DNA of 64,000 nt from JABDIP01 sp965250245. GTDB taxonomy: Bacteria > Pseudomonadota > Alphaproteobacteria > DSM-16000 > Inquilinaceae. The stretch spans positions 3,534,001 to 3,598,000 of the forward strand of contig OZ252296.1 of the NCBI GenBank assembly GCA_965250245.1. Direction: 5' to 3'. Positions 18,629 through 27,458 of this stretch are shown in pieces. Position 1 is the stretch's first letter. Each line of letters starts with the position of its first letter. The notes below the pieces were generated by a model that saw only the letters and a list, made by a program, of their open reading frames with translations, had not been told where the DNA came from and made no database searches. The translations under genes were made by a program, and so were the position numbers.

Positions 18629-19528
18629 ATGATTGGCGGATTCTGCGTATCGGAGGATCCCGCCATCGATTTCCTGTTCCATCGCCGCCGGCCATCGCCC
18701 CCGCTCGATCGTTTCGTCGCGTCGCTCTGGTACGCACGCGGCCGCATCGACCACGGCAGCGAGCGGATCCTTCCGACCGGAAGTGCGGTCCTGCTGATCA
18801 ATCTGGGCTCGCCGTTCCGCACCCGGACCTGCCTCGACCCATGCCTGTCGCTCAACACCGAAAGCTGGCTGACCGGTCCACAGACCGGCTATCTGGTCAG
18901 CGCGCCAACGGCCGAGACCCATATGATGGGCGCGGTTTTCCACCCCTGGGGCGCATACCCCTTCTTCCGCACCCGACTTGACGGGCTGGCCGACCGGACG
19001 GTCGAGACGGCGGCGCTGTGGCCCGCGGCTGTCGTCGCCCGTCTGCGGGACCGGCTCGCCTCGACGCCGCGCCTCGCGGACCGCTTCGCGATCCTTCAAT
19101 CCGCTCTGGCCGAACGGCTGGACGGCTGGGAGAACGGTCTTGGCCTTGCCCGCCATGCGCTGACCCGCCTCGCAGCACCAGGGGCTTGCCAGCCGGGCGC
19201 GCTGGCGGCGGAGTTGGGCATCAGCCGCAAGCATCTGGTCGAGATCGTGCGCCGGGTCGCCGGCCTCACACCGGGGCGGTTCCAGCGCATCGCCCGGATG
19301 AACCGTCTGCTGCAGGCGGTCGACCCGGCCGGCCCGGTCCGGTGGGACCGCCTCGCCCACGCCGCCGAGTACTACGACCAGGCCCATTTCAACCGCGACT
19401 TCCGGGCGTTCGCCGGCGTCACGCCGTCCGAATACCTCGCCCAGCGCCGCGCCCATTACGGCACGCAATCGTCGCCCGACACCGCGCATTTCATTCCGTT
19501 CCAGGGTACCGCCGGCGAAAATCGGTAA
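18629..19528 (+). CDS. AraC family transcriptional regulator
   Basis: 299 residues. The C-terminal third carries the two helix-turn-helix units of the AraC family: ELGISRKHLVEIVRRVAGLTP and LAHAAEYYDQAHFNRDFRAF, ending FAGVTPSEYLAQR. The N-terminal half (FLFHRRRPSPPLDRFVASLWY) resembles the DUF6597-type domain of this subgroup and would sense an unknown ligand. The target is not evident; the SRPBCC gene 48 bases downstream on the same strand is the simplest candidate for an operon partner. Confidence 0.88.
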   Translation: MIGGFCVSEDPAIDFLFHRRRPSPPLDRFVASLWYARGRIDHGSERILPTGSAVLLINLGSPFRTRTCLDPCLSLNTESWLTGPQTGYLVSAPTAETHMMGAVFHPWGAYPFFRTRLDGLADRTVETAALWPAAVVARLRDRLASTPRLADRFAILQSALAERLDGWENGLGLARHALTRLAAPGACQPGALAAELGISRKHLVEIVRRVAGLTPGRFQRIARMNRLLQAVDPAGPVRWDRLAHAAEYYDQAHFNRDFRAFAGVTPSEYLAQRRAHYGTQSSPDTAHFIPFQGTAGENR

Positions 19529-19575
19529 ATCCCGTCCAAGCGGCCGCGGAGGCGACGCCCTAGCATCGGCCGCCC

Positions 19576-20034
19576 ATGACGGCGGATCGGGATATGAGCA
19601 CACGCGGTTTCGAAGTGAGCGAGACGATCGACCGTCCGGTCGAGGCGGTCTGGGCGTTGATGAGCGATTTCCGGCAGATGCCCGACTGGATGGCGGAGGT
19701 GGAGCACATCGATATCGACGGCCCCGGCCCGCCGGCGCCCGGCCTCCGGCTGGCGACCCGTGTGAAGCGCAGCAGGACGCCGCTCGAAACCGAGATCGTG
19801 AGCTGGTCGCCGCCGCACGAGATGGCGTTGCGCTCCCGACAGGGCGGCATCTGCGCCACCTACACATATCGCTGCCGTCCGGCCGCCTCCGGCACCCGGG
19901 TCACTCTACAGGCAAGCTGTCGGGCCGACGGCCTCCTGTGGCGCCTGCTGCATCCGCTGATCGCGACGATGATGAAACGCGCCGATGGCGGCCAGGTCGC
20001 CGCCCTGAAGGCGCTCGCCGAACGGCAGTCCTGA
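19576..20034 (+). CDS. SRPBCC (START-like) family protein
   Basis: 152 residues matching the polyketide cyclase/dehydrase-like lipid-binding fold: VSETIDRPVEAVWALMSDF, then MPDWMAEVEHIDIDG and a long C-terminal helix (LHPLIATMMKRADGGQVA). Probably binds a small hydrophobic molecule. An ATG 18 bases further in (19594) is an alternative start. It follows the AraC-type regulator in the same direction. Confidence 0.8.
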   Translation: MTADRDMSTRGFEVSETIDRPVEAVWALMSDFRQMPDWMAEVEHIDIDGPGPPAPGLRLATRVKRSRTPLETEIVSWSPPHEMALRSRQGGICATYTYRCRPAASGTRVTLQASCRADGLLWRLLHPLIATMMKRADGGQVAALKALAERQS

Positions 20035-20049
20035 GGCCGAAGCCGTTGG

Positions 20050-20137
20050 TGGTGCCCCCTTCCGGACTTGAACCGGAACTCCGCGAAGCGGAAGCAGATT
20101 TTAAGTCTGCTGCGTCTACCAATTCCGCCAAGGGGGC
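20050..20137 (-). tRNA. tRNA-Leu (anticodon UAA)
   Basis: Read on the minus strand the sequence starts GCCCCCTTGGCGGAATTGG and ends with the matching AGGGGGC, discriminator A and encoded CCA. The anticodon loop CTTAAAA on a perfect AGCAGA/TCTGCT stem gives anticodon TAA. A long variable arm (CTTCCGCTTCGCGGAG region) marks it as a class II leucine tRNA, and the T arm has GGTTCAAGTCC. Confidence 0.97.
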
Positions 20138-20314
20138 CGCCGCGTCAGGCGCGCGAACGGTACGGGACGGGCACGCGGGCGACAAGTGCCGGCGCGGCGC
20201 CGGACGCGTATGCGATTTCTCTAATCTAAAGCGCGCCTTGAACTGCGTCAGTTGCCTGCCACCCGGCGCTGATAGCCTCCCCCGCATTCGGAGGCGGCGA
20301 GAAAGGCGGGTCCG

Positions 20315-20490
20315 ATGCAGGCCATGCTGGTTCAGACCGGCGAGCCGATCGGCGTGCGGTCCGACGACCTCGGCTTCACCAGCCTGCTGGAGAACGGCCA
20401 TATCCGGACCACCACCGGCCAGTTCGTCGCCGTCGTCATCGTGTCGGACGAGATGCGGCCGGGGGTTGCCAGGGCCGATCGCTTAGGGAG
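20315..20490 (+). pseudogene. Possible remnant of a molybdopterin oxidoreductase C-terminal domain
   Basis: The open frame reads VQTGEPIGVRSDDLGFTS, then HIRTTTGQFVAVVIVSDEM and RPGVA. This resembles the dinucleotide-binding domain at the end of molybdopterin oxidoreductases (alternating V/R strands followed by VSDEMRPGV). Only about 60 residues are recognisable, the usual downstream Asn-rich substrate loop is missing, and the frame then becomes non-conserved. It lies just after the tRNA gene, a common site of gene gain and loss. The match is from memory and could be chance. Confidence 0.35.
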
Positions 20491-20540
20491 TGCGGCAGTC
20501 ACCGGCACCGTCAGCACCGGCCCCGGCCGACAGCGGGTCG

Positions 20541-20828
20541 TCAGTCGGTTCCGTCCGGCTGCGGGATTTCGCGAATTCCAAGATCGGCGTCACTGTCCTC
20601 GACGCATTTGTAGTCGAGGATAATCCAATCATCCTCCGTCGATTGATCCTGAAACGCCGCGTTCAATCCCCGCATCGCACAATGCCCCCCTGCGAACATC
20701 ACGGCCTCCCAACGCGGTGTGGAGGCCGGGTCGTAGGTGACCGACACACTGTCGTCGGTAGAGTCCACGAAATGCGGGCTCGGAGTGCACGCCGCTACGA
20801 CCAAGACCGCGGGTACCAACCACTTCAT
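20541..20828 (-). CDS. Small putative lipoprotein, 95 residues
   Basis: From the ATG at 20828, preceded by GAGGAG, the protein starts MKWLVPAVLVVAAC, a short lipoprotein signal peptide with VAAC lipobox. The mature part is acidic and has two further cysteines (GHCAMRGL and DYKCVEDSD) that could pair. Likely anchored in the periplasm. No family recognised. A longer reading to 20915 adds a basic segment without a ribosome-binding site. Confidence 0.65.
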   Translation of the reverse strand: MKWLVPAVLVVAACTPSPHFVDSTDDSVSVTYDPASTPRWEAVMFAGGHCAMRGLNAAFQDQSTEDDWIILDYKCVEDSDADLGIREIPQPDGTD

Positions 20829-21021
20829 TCCAGCTCTCCTCAGTCCTTTGACAATCGCCCGCAACCACCACCTATACGGAAGTTTTCGGGCAGGCATCGC
20901 CATCTTTTCGGGCATTCGTTAATATTGTACTGATCTGCAAGAAAAGCATGCTGGCTGTCGCGCCGGGCCTGCGCAACGCTCCCCTTGGGGATTGGGGAAG
21001 ATCGAACGGTGCGGATTTGTT

Positions 21022-21082
21022 GCCCCTCTCCCCTTGCGGGAGAGGAAGGGACCCGCGGCGAAGCCGTGGGAGGGTGAGGGGT
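21022..21082. repeat. Palindromic intergenic repeat (CCCTCTCCCCTTGCGGGAGAGG type)
   Basis: CCTCTCCCCTTGCGGGAGAGG forms one stem-loop and is followed by GAAGCCGTGGGAGGGTGAGGGG, the second half of a repeat that is very common between genes in G+C-rich proteobacteria. It lies directly downstream of the CinA-like gene, on whose transcript it would be the 3' end. Confidence 0.72.
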
Positions 21083-21092
21083 CTAAAGAAAA

Positions 21093-21878
21093 CTACTCTA
21101 CCGCACTGTCTCCCAAGGACGGCTCGCCGCCCAGGTCGCGGATGGCGGCGGCGACTTCCTCGGCGGCTGTATCCAGATGCCCGACGTCGGTCCCGCGCAG
21201 CACCACGGTGACGCCGAAGCGCCCGGCGCGGAAATAGGGGTAGCTGCCGATATCGATATCCGGATGGCGGTCCTGGATGGCGCCCAGAGGCGCGGCCAGG
21301 GTGCCTTCCGGCAAGCCGCAGGTGAGGTTGCGGGACTGCATGGGCGCGCCGCCGGTCAGGGTCGGGGCGACGCCGTCGAACATGGCCTGCATGATCTTCG
21401 GCACTCCGGCCATGACGAAGACGTTGCCGATGCGGAAGCCCGGCGCCTTGCTGACCGGGTTCTCGATCAGGCTGGCGCCGACCGGGATGGTCGCCATGCG
21501 CAAACGCGCCTCGTTGAGCTGTCCCGGCTCGTAGTGGCTTTCCAGCAGCGCCACCGCCTCGGCATTGCGCTCGTGGGCGACGCCGAAGGCCTTGGCGACG
21601 CTGGCGGCGGTGATGTCGTCATGGGTCGGCCCGATGCCGCCGGTGGTGAACACGTAGTCGTAGCGGCCGCGCAAGGTGTTCACCGCCGCCACGATCTCGG
21701 CCTCCACATCCGCCACCACCCGCGCCTCGGCCAGGCGAACACCGATCGCGCCCAGCCGCTCGGCCAGGAACGGCAGGTTGGCGTCCTTGGTGCGGCCGGA
21801 CAGGATTTCGTTGCCGATGATCAACAGCGCGGCGGTGACGAATCGCGGCTCGCCGTCGGGGGCGGTCTGGTCTGCCAT
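21093..21878 (-). CDS. CinA N-terminal / MoaB-Mog-like molybdopterin-binding domain protein
   Basis: 261 residues. LLIIGNEILSGRTKDAN and TTGGIGPTHDDIT are the signature motifs of the competence/damage-inducible CinA N-terminal domain, which shares the molybdopterin-binding fold. The C-terminal nicotinamide mononucleotide deamidase domain of full CinA is absent, as in many alphaproteobacterial versions. Members may act on nucleotide-sugar or pyrophosphate substrates (for example FAD or ADP-ribose); the exact reaction here is not known. Cytoplasmic. Confidence 0.85.
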   Translation of the reverse strand: MADQTAPDGEPRFVTAALLIIGNEILSGRTKDANLPFLAERLGAIGVRLAEARVVADVEAEIVAAVNTLRGRYDYVFTTGGIGPTHDDITAASVAKAFGVAHERNAEAVALLESHYEPGQLNEARLRMATIPVGASLIENPVSKAPGFRIGNVFVMAGVPKIMQAMFDGVAPTLTGGAPMQSRNLTCGLPEGTLAAPLGAIQDRHPDIDIGSYPYFRAGRFGVTVVLRGTDVGHLDTAAEEVAAAIRDLGGEPSLGDSAVE

Positions 21879-22198
21879 TGCGGAGGGGGTCCTGTGTCGC
21901 GAAAGGCGCAGGGCGCCTGGAAGTAGAGCGGTGCGGCAAACCGGCGGTTGTGTCGCCCGGGCGCTGAGGGTAGGTTAGCGCCCTGGGGCGGGATCGGTTG
22001 ATGCGATTGATCGTCGCCCCCAATCCAAAGTTACAGATAGGGCTGTTCCCTTGATGAGACAACTCGTCCACAGCCGCTGACGCGCGCACGCTAGCCTGTT
22101 CACAGGCCGGCGGGACACTGTTCCGCTTCGACATCCGTGCGTGCGACGGCCGTCCCCAGTAGGGGCGGCGCAACCCCTCGTAGCGCAGGAGCGAAGCG
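21879..22198. other. Intergenic region between cinA-like gene and ABC exporter
   Basis: About 320 bases with no convincing gene. The last 15 bases contain AGGAG, the ribosome-binding site for the ABC exporter. It must carry the divergent promoters, but I cannot place them with confidence. Confidence 0.45.
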
Positions 22199-24043
22199 AT
22201 GTTTCGTTGGTTCGAATCCCGTATTGACCCTTTCCGAAATACCACCGGCGGGCAGCCCCCGAACCGGCTGACCGCCTTCTATGTGCATTATCTGAGGCAG
22301 GTCTGGCCGGCCTTCGCGGTGCTCATGACCACCGGGCTGATCGCGGCCCTGATCGAGGTGTCGCTGTTCGCCTTCGTCGGGCGGATCGTCGACATGGTGC
22401 GCGAGGCGGACAGCCCGGCCGGGTTCTTTGCCGAGCATGGCGGCGTGCTGCTGCTGATGGCCGCCGTGGCGGTGCTGGCGCGGCCGGTGTTCTTCACGCT
22501 GCACGCGTCTCTGGTGCATCAGGTGATCAACCCGGCGCTGACCAACATGATCCGTTGGCAGACCCATCGCTATGTGCTGCGGCAGAGCCTGGCGTTCTTC
22601 CAGAACGATTTCGCCGGCCGCATCGCGGCGAAGATTATGCAGACCGGCCCGGCCCTGCGTGCCTCCGCCGTGCAGGCGGCGGACGCGGTGTGGTTCGTCT
22701 TGATCTATGTGATCAGCGCGTTGGTGCTGTTCGCCCAGACCGACCCGCGGTTGATGATCCCGCTGGTGCTGTGGCTGGCCGCCTTCGTCGGCTGCCTGGT
22801 CTATTTCGTGCCGCGCATCAAGGACCGCTCGGTGGCCATGTCCGAGGCGCGCTCCATGCTGACCGGCCGCATCGTCGACAGCTACACCAACATCCTGACG
22901 GTGAAGCTGTTCGCCCATGCCGACCGCGAGGATGACTACGCCCGCCAGGGGCTGCAGGAGCACACCGACAAGTTCTTCGCGCAGGAGCGCATGATCACCC
23001 AGATGGTGATGTGCCTGCATTCGATGAACGGGCTGATGATGGTCGGCACCTGCGGCATGGCGCTGCTGCTGTGGAGCCAGGGTGGCATCACCATCGGCGC
23101 GATCGCGCTGGCCGCCGGTCTGGTGATCCGCATCAACAACATGTCCGGCTGGATCATGTGGACGGTGACCGACATCTTCGAGGAGATCGGCCAGGTCCAG
23201 GAGGGCATGGAGACCATCTCGCAGCCGCAATCGGTGTTGGACAAGCCGGCGGCGAAACCCCTGGCCGTGCCCGAGGGCGAGATCCGCTACGAGGGCATCC
23301 GCTTCCATTACGGCAAGGAATCGGGCGTCATCGACGACCTGTCGCTGACCATCGCGCCGGGCGAGAAGGTCGGGCTGGTCGGCCGCTCCGGTGCCGGCAA
23401 GTCGACCCTGGTCAACCTGCTGCTGCGCTTCCACGACCTGGAGGGCGGGCGCATCCTGATCGACGGCCAGGACATCGCCCAGGTCACCCAGGAGAGCCTG
23501 CGCGCCCATATCGGCATGGTGACCCAGGACACCTCGCTGCTGCACCGCTCGGTGATGGACAACATCGTCTATGGCCGGCCGGAGGTGGAGGCCGAGGCGG
23601 CGCTGTCGGCGGCCAGCCGGGCCCATGCGGCCGGCTTCATCGACGGGCTGGAGGACTTCCGCGGCCGCACCGGCTATCGCGCCCATGTGGGCGAGCGGGG
23701 GGTGAAGCTCTCCGGCGGCCAGAGACAGCGCATCGCCATCGCGCGGGTGCTGCTGAAGGACGCGCCGATCCTGATCCTGGACGAGGCGACGTCGGCCCTG
23801 GACAGCGAAGTCGAGGCGGCGATCCAGGAGCAGCTCTACAACCTGATGGCCGGCAAGACGGTGATCGCCATCGCCCACCGCCTGTCGACCATCGCCGCCA
23901 TGGACCGGCTGGTGATCATGGACCAGGGCGCCATCGTCGAGCAGGGCAGCCACGAGACCCTGCTGCAGATGGGCGGCCTCTACGCCCAGCTCTGGACCCG
24001 CCAGTCCGGCGGCTTCCTGGCGGCGGAGGACAAGGTGGCCTGA
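22199..24043 (+). CDS. ABC exporter, fused membrane and ATPase domains
   Basis: 614 residues. Residues 1-340 form a six-helix exporter membrane domain (VWPAFAVLMTTGLIAALIEV and following). Residues 355-600 are the ATPase: Walker A GRSGAGKSTLVNLLLRF, Q-loop MVTQDTSLLHRS, signature LSGGQRQRIAIARVL, Walker B ILILDEATSALDSE, and switch histidine in AIAHRLSTI. It would work as a homodimer in the inner membrane, exporting a lipid, drug or peptide. AGGAG seven bases before the ATG supports the start. No neighbouring gene indicates the substrate. Confidence 0.93.
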   Translation: MFRWFESRIDPFRNTTGGQPPNRLTAFYVHYLRQVWPAFAVLMTTGLIAALIEVSLFAFVGRIVDMVREADSPAGFFAEHGGVLLLMAAVAVLARPVFFTLHASLVHQVINPALTNMIRWQTHRYVLRQSLAFFQNDFAGRIAAKIMQTGPALRASAVQAADAVWFVLIYVISALVLFAQTDPRLMIPLVLWLAAFVGCLVYFVPRIKDRSVAMSEARSMLTGRIVDSYTNILTVKLFAHADREDDYARQGLQEHTDKFFAQERMITQMVMCLHSMNGLMMVGTCGMALLLWSQGGITIGAIALAAGLVIRINNMSGWIMWTVTDIFEEIGQVQEGMETISQPQSVLDKPAAKPLAVPEGEIRYEGIRFHYGKESGVIDDLSLTIAPGEKVGLVGRSGAGKSTLVNLLLRFHDLEGGRILIDGQDIAQVTQESLRAHIGMVTQDTSLLHRSVMDNIVYGRPEVEAEAALSAASRAHAAGFIDGLEDFRGRTGYRAHVGERGVKLSGGQRQRIAIARVLLKDAPILILDEATSALDSEVEAAIQEQLYNLMAGKTVIAIAHRLSTIAAMDRLVIMDQGAIVEQGSHETLLQMGGLYAQLWTRQSGGFLAAEDKVA

Positions 24044-24060
24044 GGGATCGAACCAGGTAG

Positions 24061-24220
24061 GTTCACCACAGAGGCATAGAGACGCAGAGGACCAGATACC
24101 GACGGCCGTCGTTCCCGCGACGGCGGGAACCTCGAGGCGAAGTCAGTTCAGCCCATCGAGGTTCCCGCTTTCGCGGGAACGACGGATTCCTCTTCTGGGT
24201 TCTCTGTGTCTCTGTGGTTC
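24061..24220. repeat. Nested inverted repeats
   Basis: An outer pair (ACCACAGAGGCATAGAGACGC near 24066 and CTCTGTGTCTCTGTGG near 24202) encloses an inner pair: 24107-24135 and 24156-24184 are reverse complements with two mismatches. Each inner arm is itself a hairpin (GTTCCCGC...GCGGGAAC). Both elements are types found scattered between genes in alphaproteobacteria. The region follows the ABC exporter and precedes the convergent VOC gene. Confidence 0.85.
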
Positions 24221-24271
24221 CCTAGATCGACCGAGCACATCCAGGCACGATCGGGGAAAGGACCGGGCCGC

Positions 24272-24640
24272 CTACGGATCCCGGCACAGGATCTCGACGT
24301 TGTGGCCATCGGGGTCGTGCGCGAAGGCGGCGAAGTACCCCGGGCCGTAATGGTCGCGATAGCCGGGCGGCCCGTTGTCGATGCCGCCGGCCGACATCGC
24401 ACCGGTATATGCCTGTTCCACCGACTCCTTGCTCTTCGCCGAGAAGCAGATATGCAATGCAGGGGCGGTCGCCTGGCCTTCGGTCAGCAGGAGTTGGACG
24501 ATGTCGCCCGTTCCGAACCCGACCGATTTCTCGCCCTCATCGAAGAAGGCCTCGCGCATGCCGATCGCCTCGCAGATCGGCCGGTAGAACCGTCTGGCGG
24601 CGGCGATATCCGCGACTGAGAATTCGAGATGGTCGAACAC
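24272..24640 (-). CDS. VOC (glyoxalase/bleomycin resistance) family protein
   Basis: 122 residues in the paired beta-alpha-beta-beta-beta fold of the vicinal oxygen chelate family: MFDHLEFSVADIAAARRFY at the start, FGTGDIVQLLL, LHICFSAKSKESVEQAY, and YAAFAHDPDGHNVEILC-like end (seen as YFAAFAHDPDGHNVEIL). Metal-binding His4 and terminal Glu are retained. Family members include dioxygenases, lyases and resistance proteins; no specific role can be assigned. Confidence 0.88.
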   Translation of the reverse strand: MFDHLEFSVADIAAARRFYRPICEAIGMREAFFDEGEKSVGFGTGDIVQLLLTEGQATAPALHICFSAKSKESVEQAYTGAMSAGGIDNGPPGYRDHYGPGYFAAFAHDPDGHNVEILCRDP

Positions 24641-24751
24641 GGCAACCGGTCCTCCCGCCTGTCACGGCGCAACGTAGGGTGGAGGTTGAGCCGAAATCAA
24701 TGTCGAATGCGTGCTCGATTGGTAGCCGTCCGCGCCGCCGCACCCCATGCC

Positions 24752-24830
24752 CGTCATTCCCGCGAAGGCGGGAATCTCGAGACGCCAACGTACCTGGTCC
24801 ATCGAGATTCCCGCTTTCGCGGGAATGACG
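24752..24830. repeat. Inverted palindromic repeat (GTCATTCCCGCG type)
   Basis: 24752-24780 and 24802-24830 are reverse complements with one mismatch, 21 bases apart; each arm is itself a hairpin (ATTCCCGC...GCGGGAAT). It is a second copy of the inner repeat at 24107-24184, with paired base changes in the stems. Confidence 0.87.
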
Positions 24831-24849
24831 ACTGGGGTAAGCGTCGCCC

Positions 24850-25716
24850 CTACCCCTCGAAGGGCTGGAACCGGCCGTTGCGGTAGACGAAGAGCTGGTC
24901 GGTCAGGGAGTACGGATCGCTGGCGACGATGTCGCGGGCGATGTCGCGCAGGGTGGCAATGCCCTCGGCGTCGCGGCTGCCGGTGACCACCAGCACGTCG
25001 CGCGCCGGCACGGTGACCACGACCTCGCCCGCCACCGGCGTGCCGCCGGTCGTCCAGGTGTCGTTGGACCAGATGTCGTCGAACAGCAGCAGGCTGGCCT
25101 CGTAATTGCCGTCTGCGACCAGCATGTAGATGCCGTCGTCGCCGCGTGCTTCGATCGCCGGCAGAAGCCGGTCGAGATTGGCGATCGCCGCCTCGCGCAG
25201 CCCGGCCCGGTCGACGCCCATGTCGGCGAGGTCCTCATCCCCGAGATAGCGGATGTTACGCGGCGTATCCTCGGCATAGAGGATGATCAGGTCGTCATTG
25301 TAGGGCTCGTGGGCGATCAGCACGACCTCGTCGCCGACGGCACCGGCGTTCAACTCCTGCAGATAGGTCGCCCCCTTGATCACCGGCACGATGCGCGTGA
25401 CATCGCCCCCCGCCGGCGGGGCGACCACCTGCTCCACGGTCGCCGCGACATAGTCGCCGATCACCTGGTCCAGCATGTCCGGGGCAGCGCTGTAACGGGC
25501 ATAGGCATTGTCGAGATAGGCCCGGACCTCGTTGCCGTCATGCTCGATGGTGAGCTCCATCGGCCCGGTGACCTGCACCTCGATCTCCGGCGCCGCGGCC
25601 CGCAATACATCCATGTAGAGCATGGTGAATTTGTCCCGGCTGACCAGCGACTGCGCAGCGGCGGGTGCGCAAGCCAGGATGACAAGCAATGTGAGTGCGT
25701 TTCGGATCGCTGCCAC
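24850..25716 (-). CDS. Exported protein of DUF1444-like type
   Basis: 288 residues. The GTG at 25716, with GGAGG seven bases upstream, gives a clean signal peptide (AIRNALTLLVILACAPAAA). The mature protein contains YLDNAYARYSAAPDMLDQVI, VVLIAHEPYNDDLIILYAED and a C-terminal VPARDVLVVTGSRD. The pattern recalls the DUF1444 (YtpQ) family; I hold this at low confidence. Likely periplasmic. It stands alone, with repeats on one side and the divergent sfsA on the other. Confidence 0.72.
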   Translation of the reverse strand: MAAIRNALTLLVILACAPAAAQSLVSRDKFTMLYMDVLRAAAPEIEVQVTGPMELTIEHDGNEVRAYLDNAYARYSAAPDMLDQVIGDYVAATVEQVVAPPAGGDVTRIVPVIKGATYLQELNAGAVGDEVVLIAHEPYNDDLIILYAEDTPRNIRYLGDEDLADMGVDRAGLREAAIANLDRLLPAIEARGDDGIYMLVADGNYEASLLLFDDIWSNDTWTTGGTPVAGEVVVTVPARDVLVVTGSRDAEGIATLRDIARDIVASDPYSLTDQLFVYRNGRFQPFEG

Positions 25717-25879
25717 GACGATGCCTCCGAATGACAAGGGCATGCCGGAGGGTGCACCGAATGCACGAAAGAATGGTTACGAGCGATCAAGAATACACGA
25801 CATGCGGGACAACCATACTCGCCGTCTTCGCGTCATGCGGCTTGATCGGGGAGGCCCGCTCTCCTAGCGTGCGCCTCCC

Positions 25880-26593
25880 ATGAAACTTCCCTCTCCCCTG
25901 ATCGAGGGCCGCCTCGTCAAGCGGTACAAGCGGTTCCTGGCGGACGTCGAACTGGATGACGGCTCGGTGGTGACGGCGCACTGCGCCAACCCCGGCGCGA
26001 TGACCGGACTGAACATGCCGGGGCTGCCGGCCTTCCTGTCGGTCAGCGACAATCCCAAGCGCAAGCTGAAGTACTCGCTGGAGCTGGTGCGGGTCGAGGG
26101 TGGGCTGGTGGGGATCAATACGAGCCATCCCAATGGGATCGTGGCGGAGGCGATATCCTCTGGCCGGGTGCCGGAGCTGGCCGGGTATCCGGAGCTGCGG
26201 CGGGAGGTGAAGTACGGGGCGAACAGCCGGGTCGACATCCTGCTGGAGGGCGACGGGCGGCCGCCCTGTTACGTCGAAGTTAAGAATGTGCACCTAAGAC
26301 GGCCGGAGCGGGCGCACCCCACCGCCGCGGAGTTTCCGGACTCGGTCACCGCCCGGGGCGCGAAGCACCTGGTGGAGCTGTCGGCGATGGTGGCGGAGGG
26401 CGCGCGCGCCGTGATGGTGTATCTTGTGCAGCGGGGCGACTGCGACCATTTCCGGATAGCCGGGGATATCGACCCGGCCTATCGCGACGGGCTGGACCGG
26501 GCGGTCAAGGCGGGAGTCGAGACCCTGTGCCTGGCCTGCCGCATCACGCCGGAGGCCATCGAAGTGGAAAAGCCGCTGCCGGTGGTGCTATAG
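25880..26593 (+). CDS. sfsA: SfsA family DNA-binding/nuclease-like protein
   Basis: 237 residues. Family marks are LIEGRLVKRYKRFLADVEL at the start (OB-fold), AHCANPGAMTGL, SRVDILLEG and CYVEVKNVHL (nuclease-like catalytic lysine), and FPDSVTARGAKHL. SfsA was first described as affecting sugar fermentation and has a nuclease-like fold; its cellular role is unsettled. It precedes map in the same direction, an order seen in many alphaproteobacteria. Confidence 0.95.
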   Translation: MKLPSPLIEGRLVKRYKRFLADVELDDGSVVTAHCANPGAMTGLNMPGLPAFLSVSDNPKRKLKYSLELVRVEGGLVGINTSHPNGIVAEAISSGRVPELAGYPELRREVKYGANSRVDILLEGDGRPPCYVEVKNVHLRRPERAHPTAAEFPDSVTARGAKHLVELSAMVAEGARAVMVYLVQRGDCDHFRIAGDIDPAYRDGLDRAVKAGVETLCLACRITPEAIEVEKPLPVVL

Positions 26594-26627
26594 CCGGGCC
26601 GGTGCGCCGGACCGAAGAACGAAGAAG

Positions 26628-27458
26628 GTGACCCAGTTGAGTGAAGCTGCCGAGGATCTGCTGGAAGCGGGGCGCATCCGCATCCACGAGGCGCACGAGT
26701 TCGAGGGCATGCGCAAGGCCGGCCGCCTGGCCGCCGAGGTGCTGGACTTCATCACCCCGCATGTCGAGCCGGGCGTGACCACCGGGCAGCTCAACGATCT
26801 GTGCGAGGCCTATACCCGCGACCATGGCGCGGTGCCCGCGCCGCTGGGCTATCGCGGCTATCCCAAGGCCACCTGCATCTCGCTGAACCATGTGGTCTGC
26901 CACGGCATCCCGGGGCCGAAGCGGCTGCAGAACGGCGACATCCTGAACATCGACATCACCGTCATCCTCAACGGCTGGTACGGCGATTCCAGCCGCATGT
27001 TCTTCGTCGGCGACAAGATCAGCGTGAAGGCGCGCAAGCTGTGCGACGTGACCTATGAGGCGCTGATGCTGGGCATCGCCGCCGTACGGCCGGGGGCGAC
27101 GGTCGGGGATATCGGCTACGCGATCCAGAAATACGTGGAGAAGAACCGCTTCTCCGTGGTGCGCGACTTCTGCGGCCATGGCCTCGGCCAGACCTTCCAC
27201 GCGCCGCCCAGCATCGTGCATTTCGGCAAGCCCGGCGAGGGCCCGGCGCTGCATCCGGGCATGTTCTTCACCATCGAGCCGATGGTGAATGCCGGCCGCT
27301 ACGACGTGAAGATCCTGCCCGACGGCTGGACCGCGGTGACCCGCGACAAGAGCCTGTCGGCCCAGTTCGAGCATTCCATCGGCGTGACCGAGGAGGGTGC
27401 GGAGATCTTCACCCTGTCGCCGGCCGGTTACACCAAGCCCCCCTACGACCTGTCGTGA
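26628..27458 (+). CDS. map: Type I methionine aminopeptidase
   Basis: Removes the initiator methionine from new proteins. The 276-residue enzyme has all five metal ligands: two Asp in NIDITVILNGWYGDSSRMF, His in GHGLGQTFHAPPS, Glu in FTIEPMVN, and Glu in QFEHSIGVTEEG; the substrate histidine is in HVVCHGIPG. The first start is GTG at 26628; a TTG at 26637 behind AAGAAGGTG is also possible. The stop overlaps the radC start (GTGA). Confidence 0.96.
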   Translation: MTQLSEAAEDLLEAGRIRIHEAHEFEGMRKAGRLAAEVLDFITPHVEPGVTTGQLNDLCEAYTRDHGAVPAPLGYRGYPKATCISLNHVVCHGIPGPKRLQNGDILNIDITVILNGWYGDSSRMFFVGDKISVKARKLCDVTYEALMLGIAAVRPGATVGDIGYAIQKYVEKNRFSVVRDFCGHGLGQTFHAPPSIVHFGKPGEGPALHPGMFFTIEPMVNAGRYDVKILPDGWTAVTRDKSLSAQFEHSIGVTEEGAEIFTLSPAGYTKPPYDLS

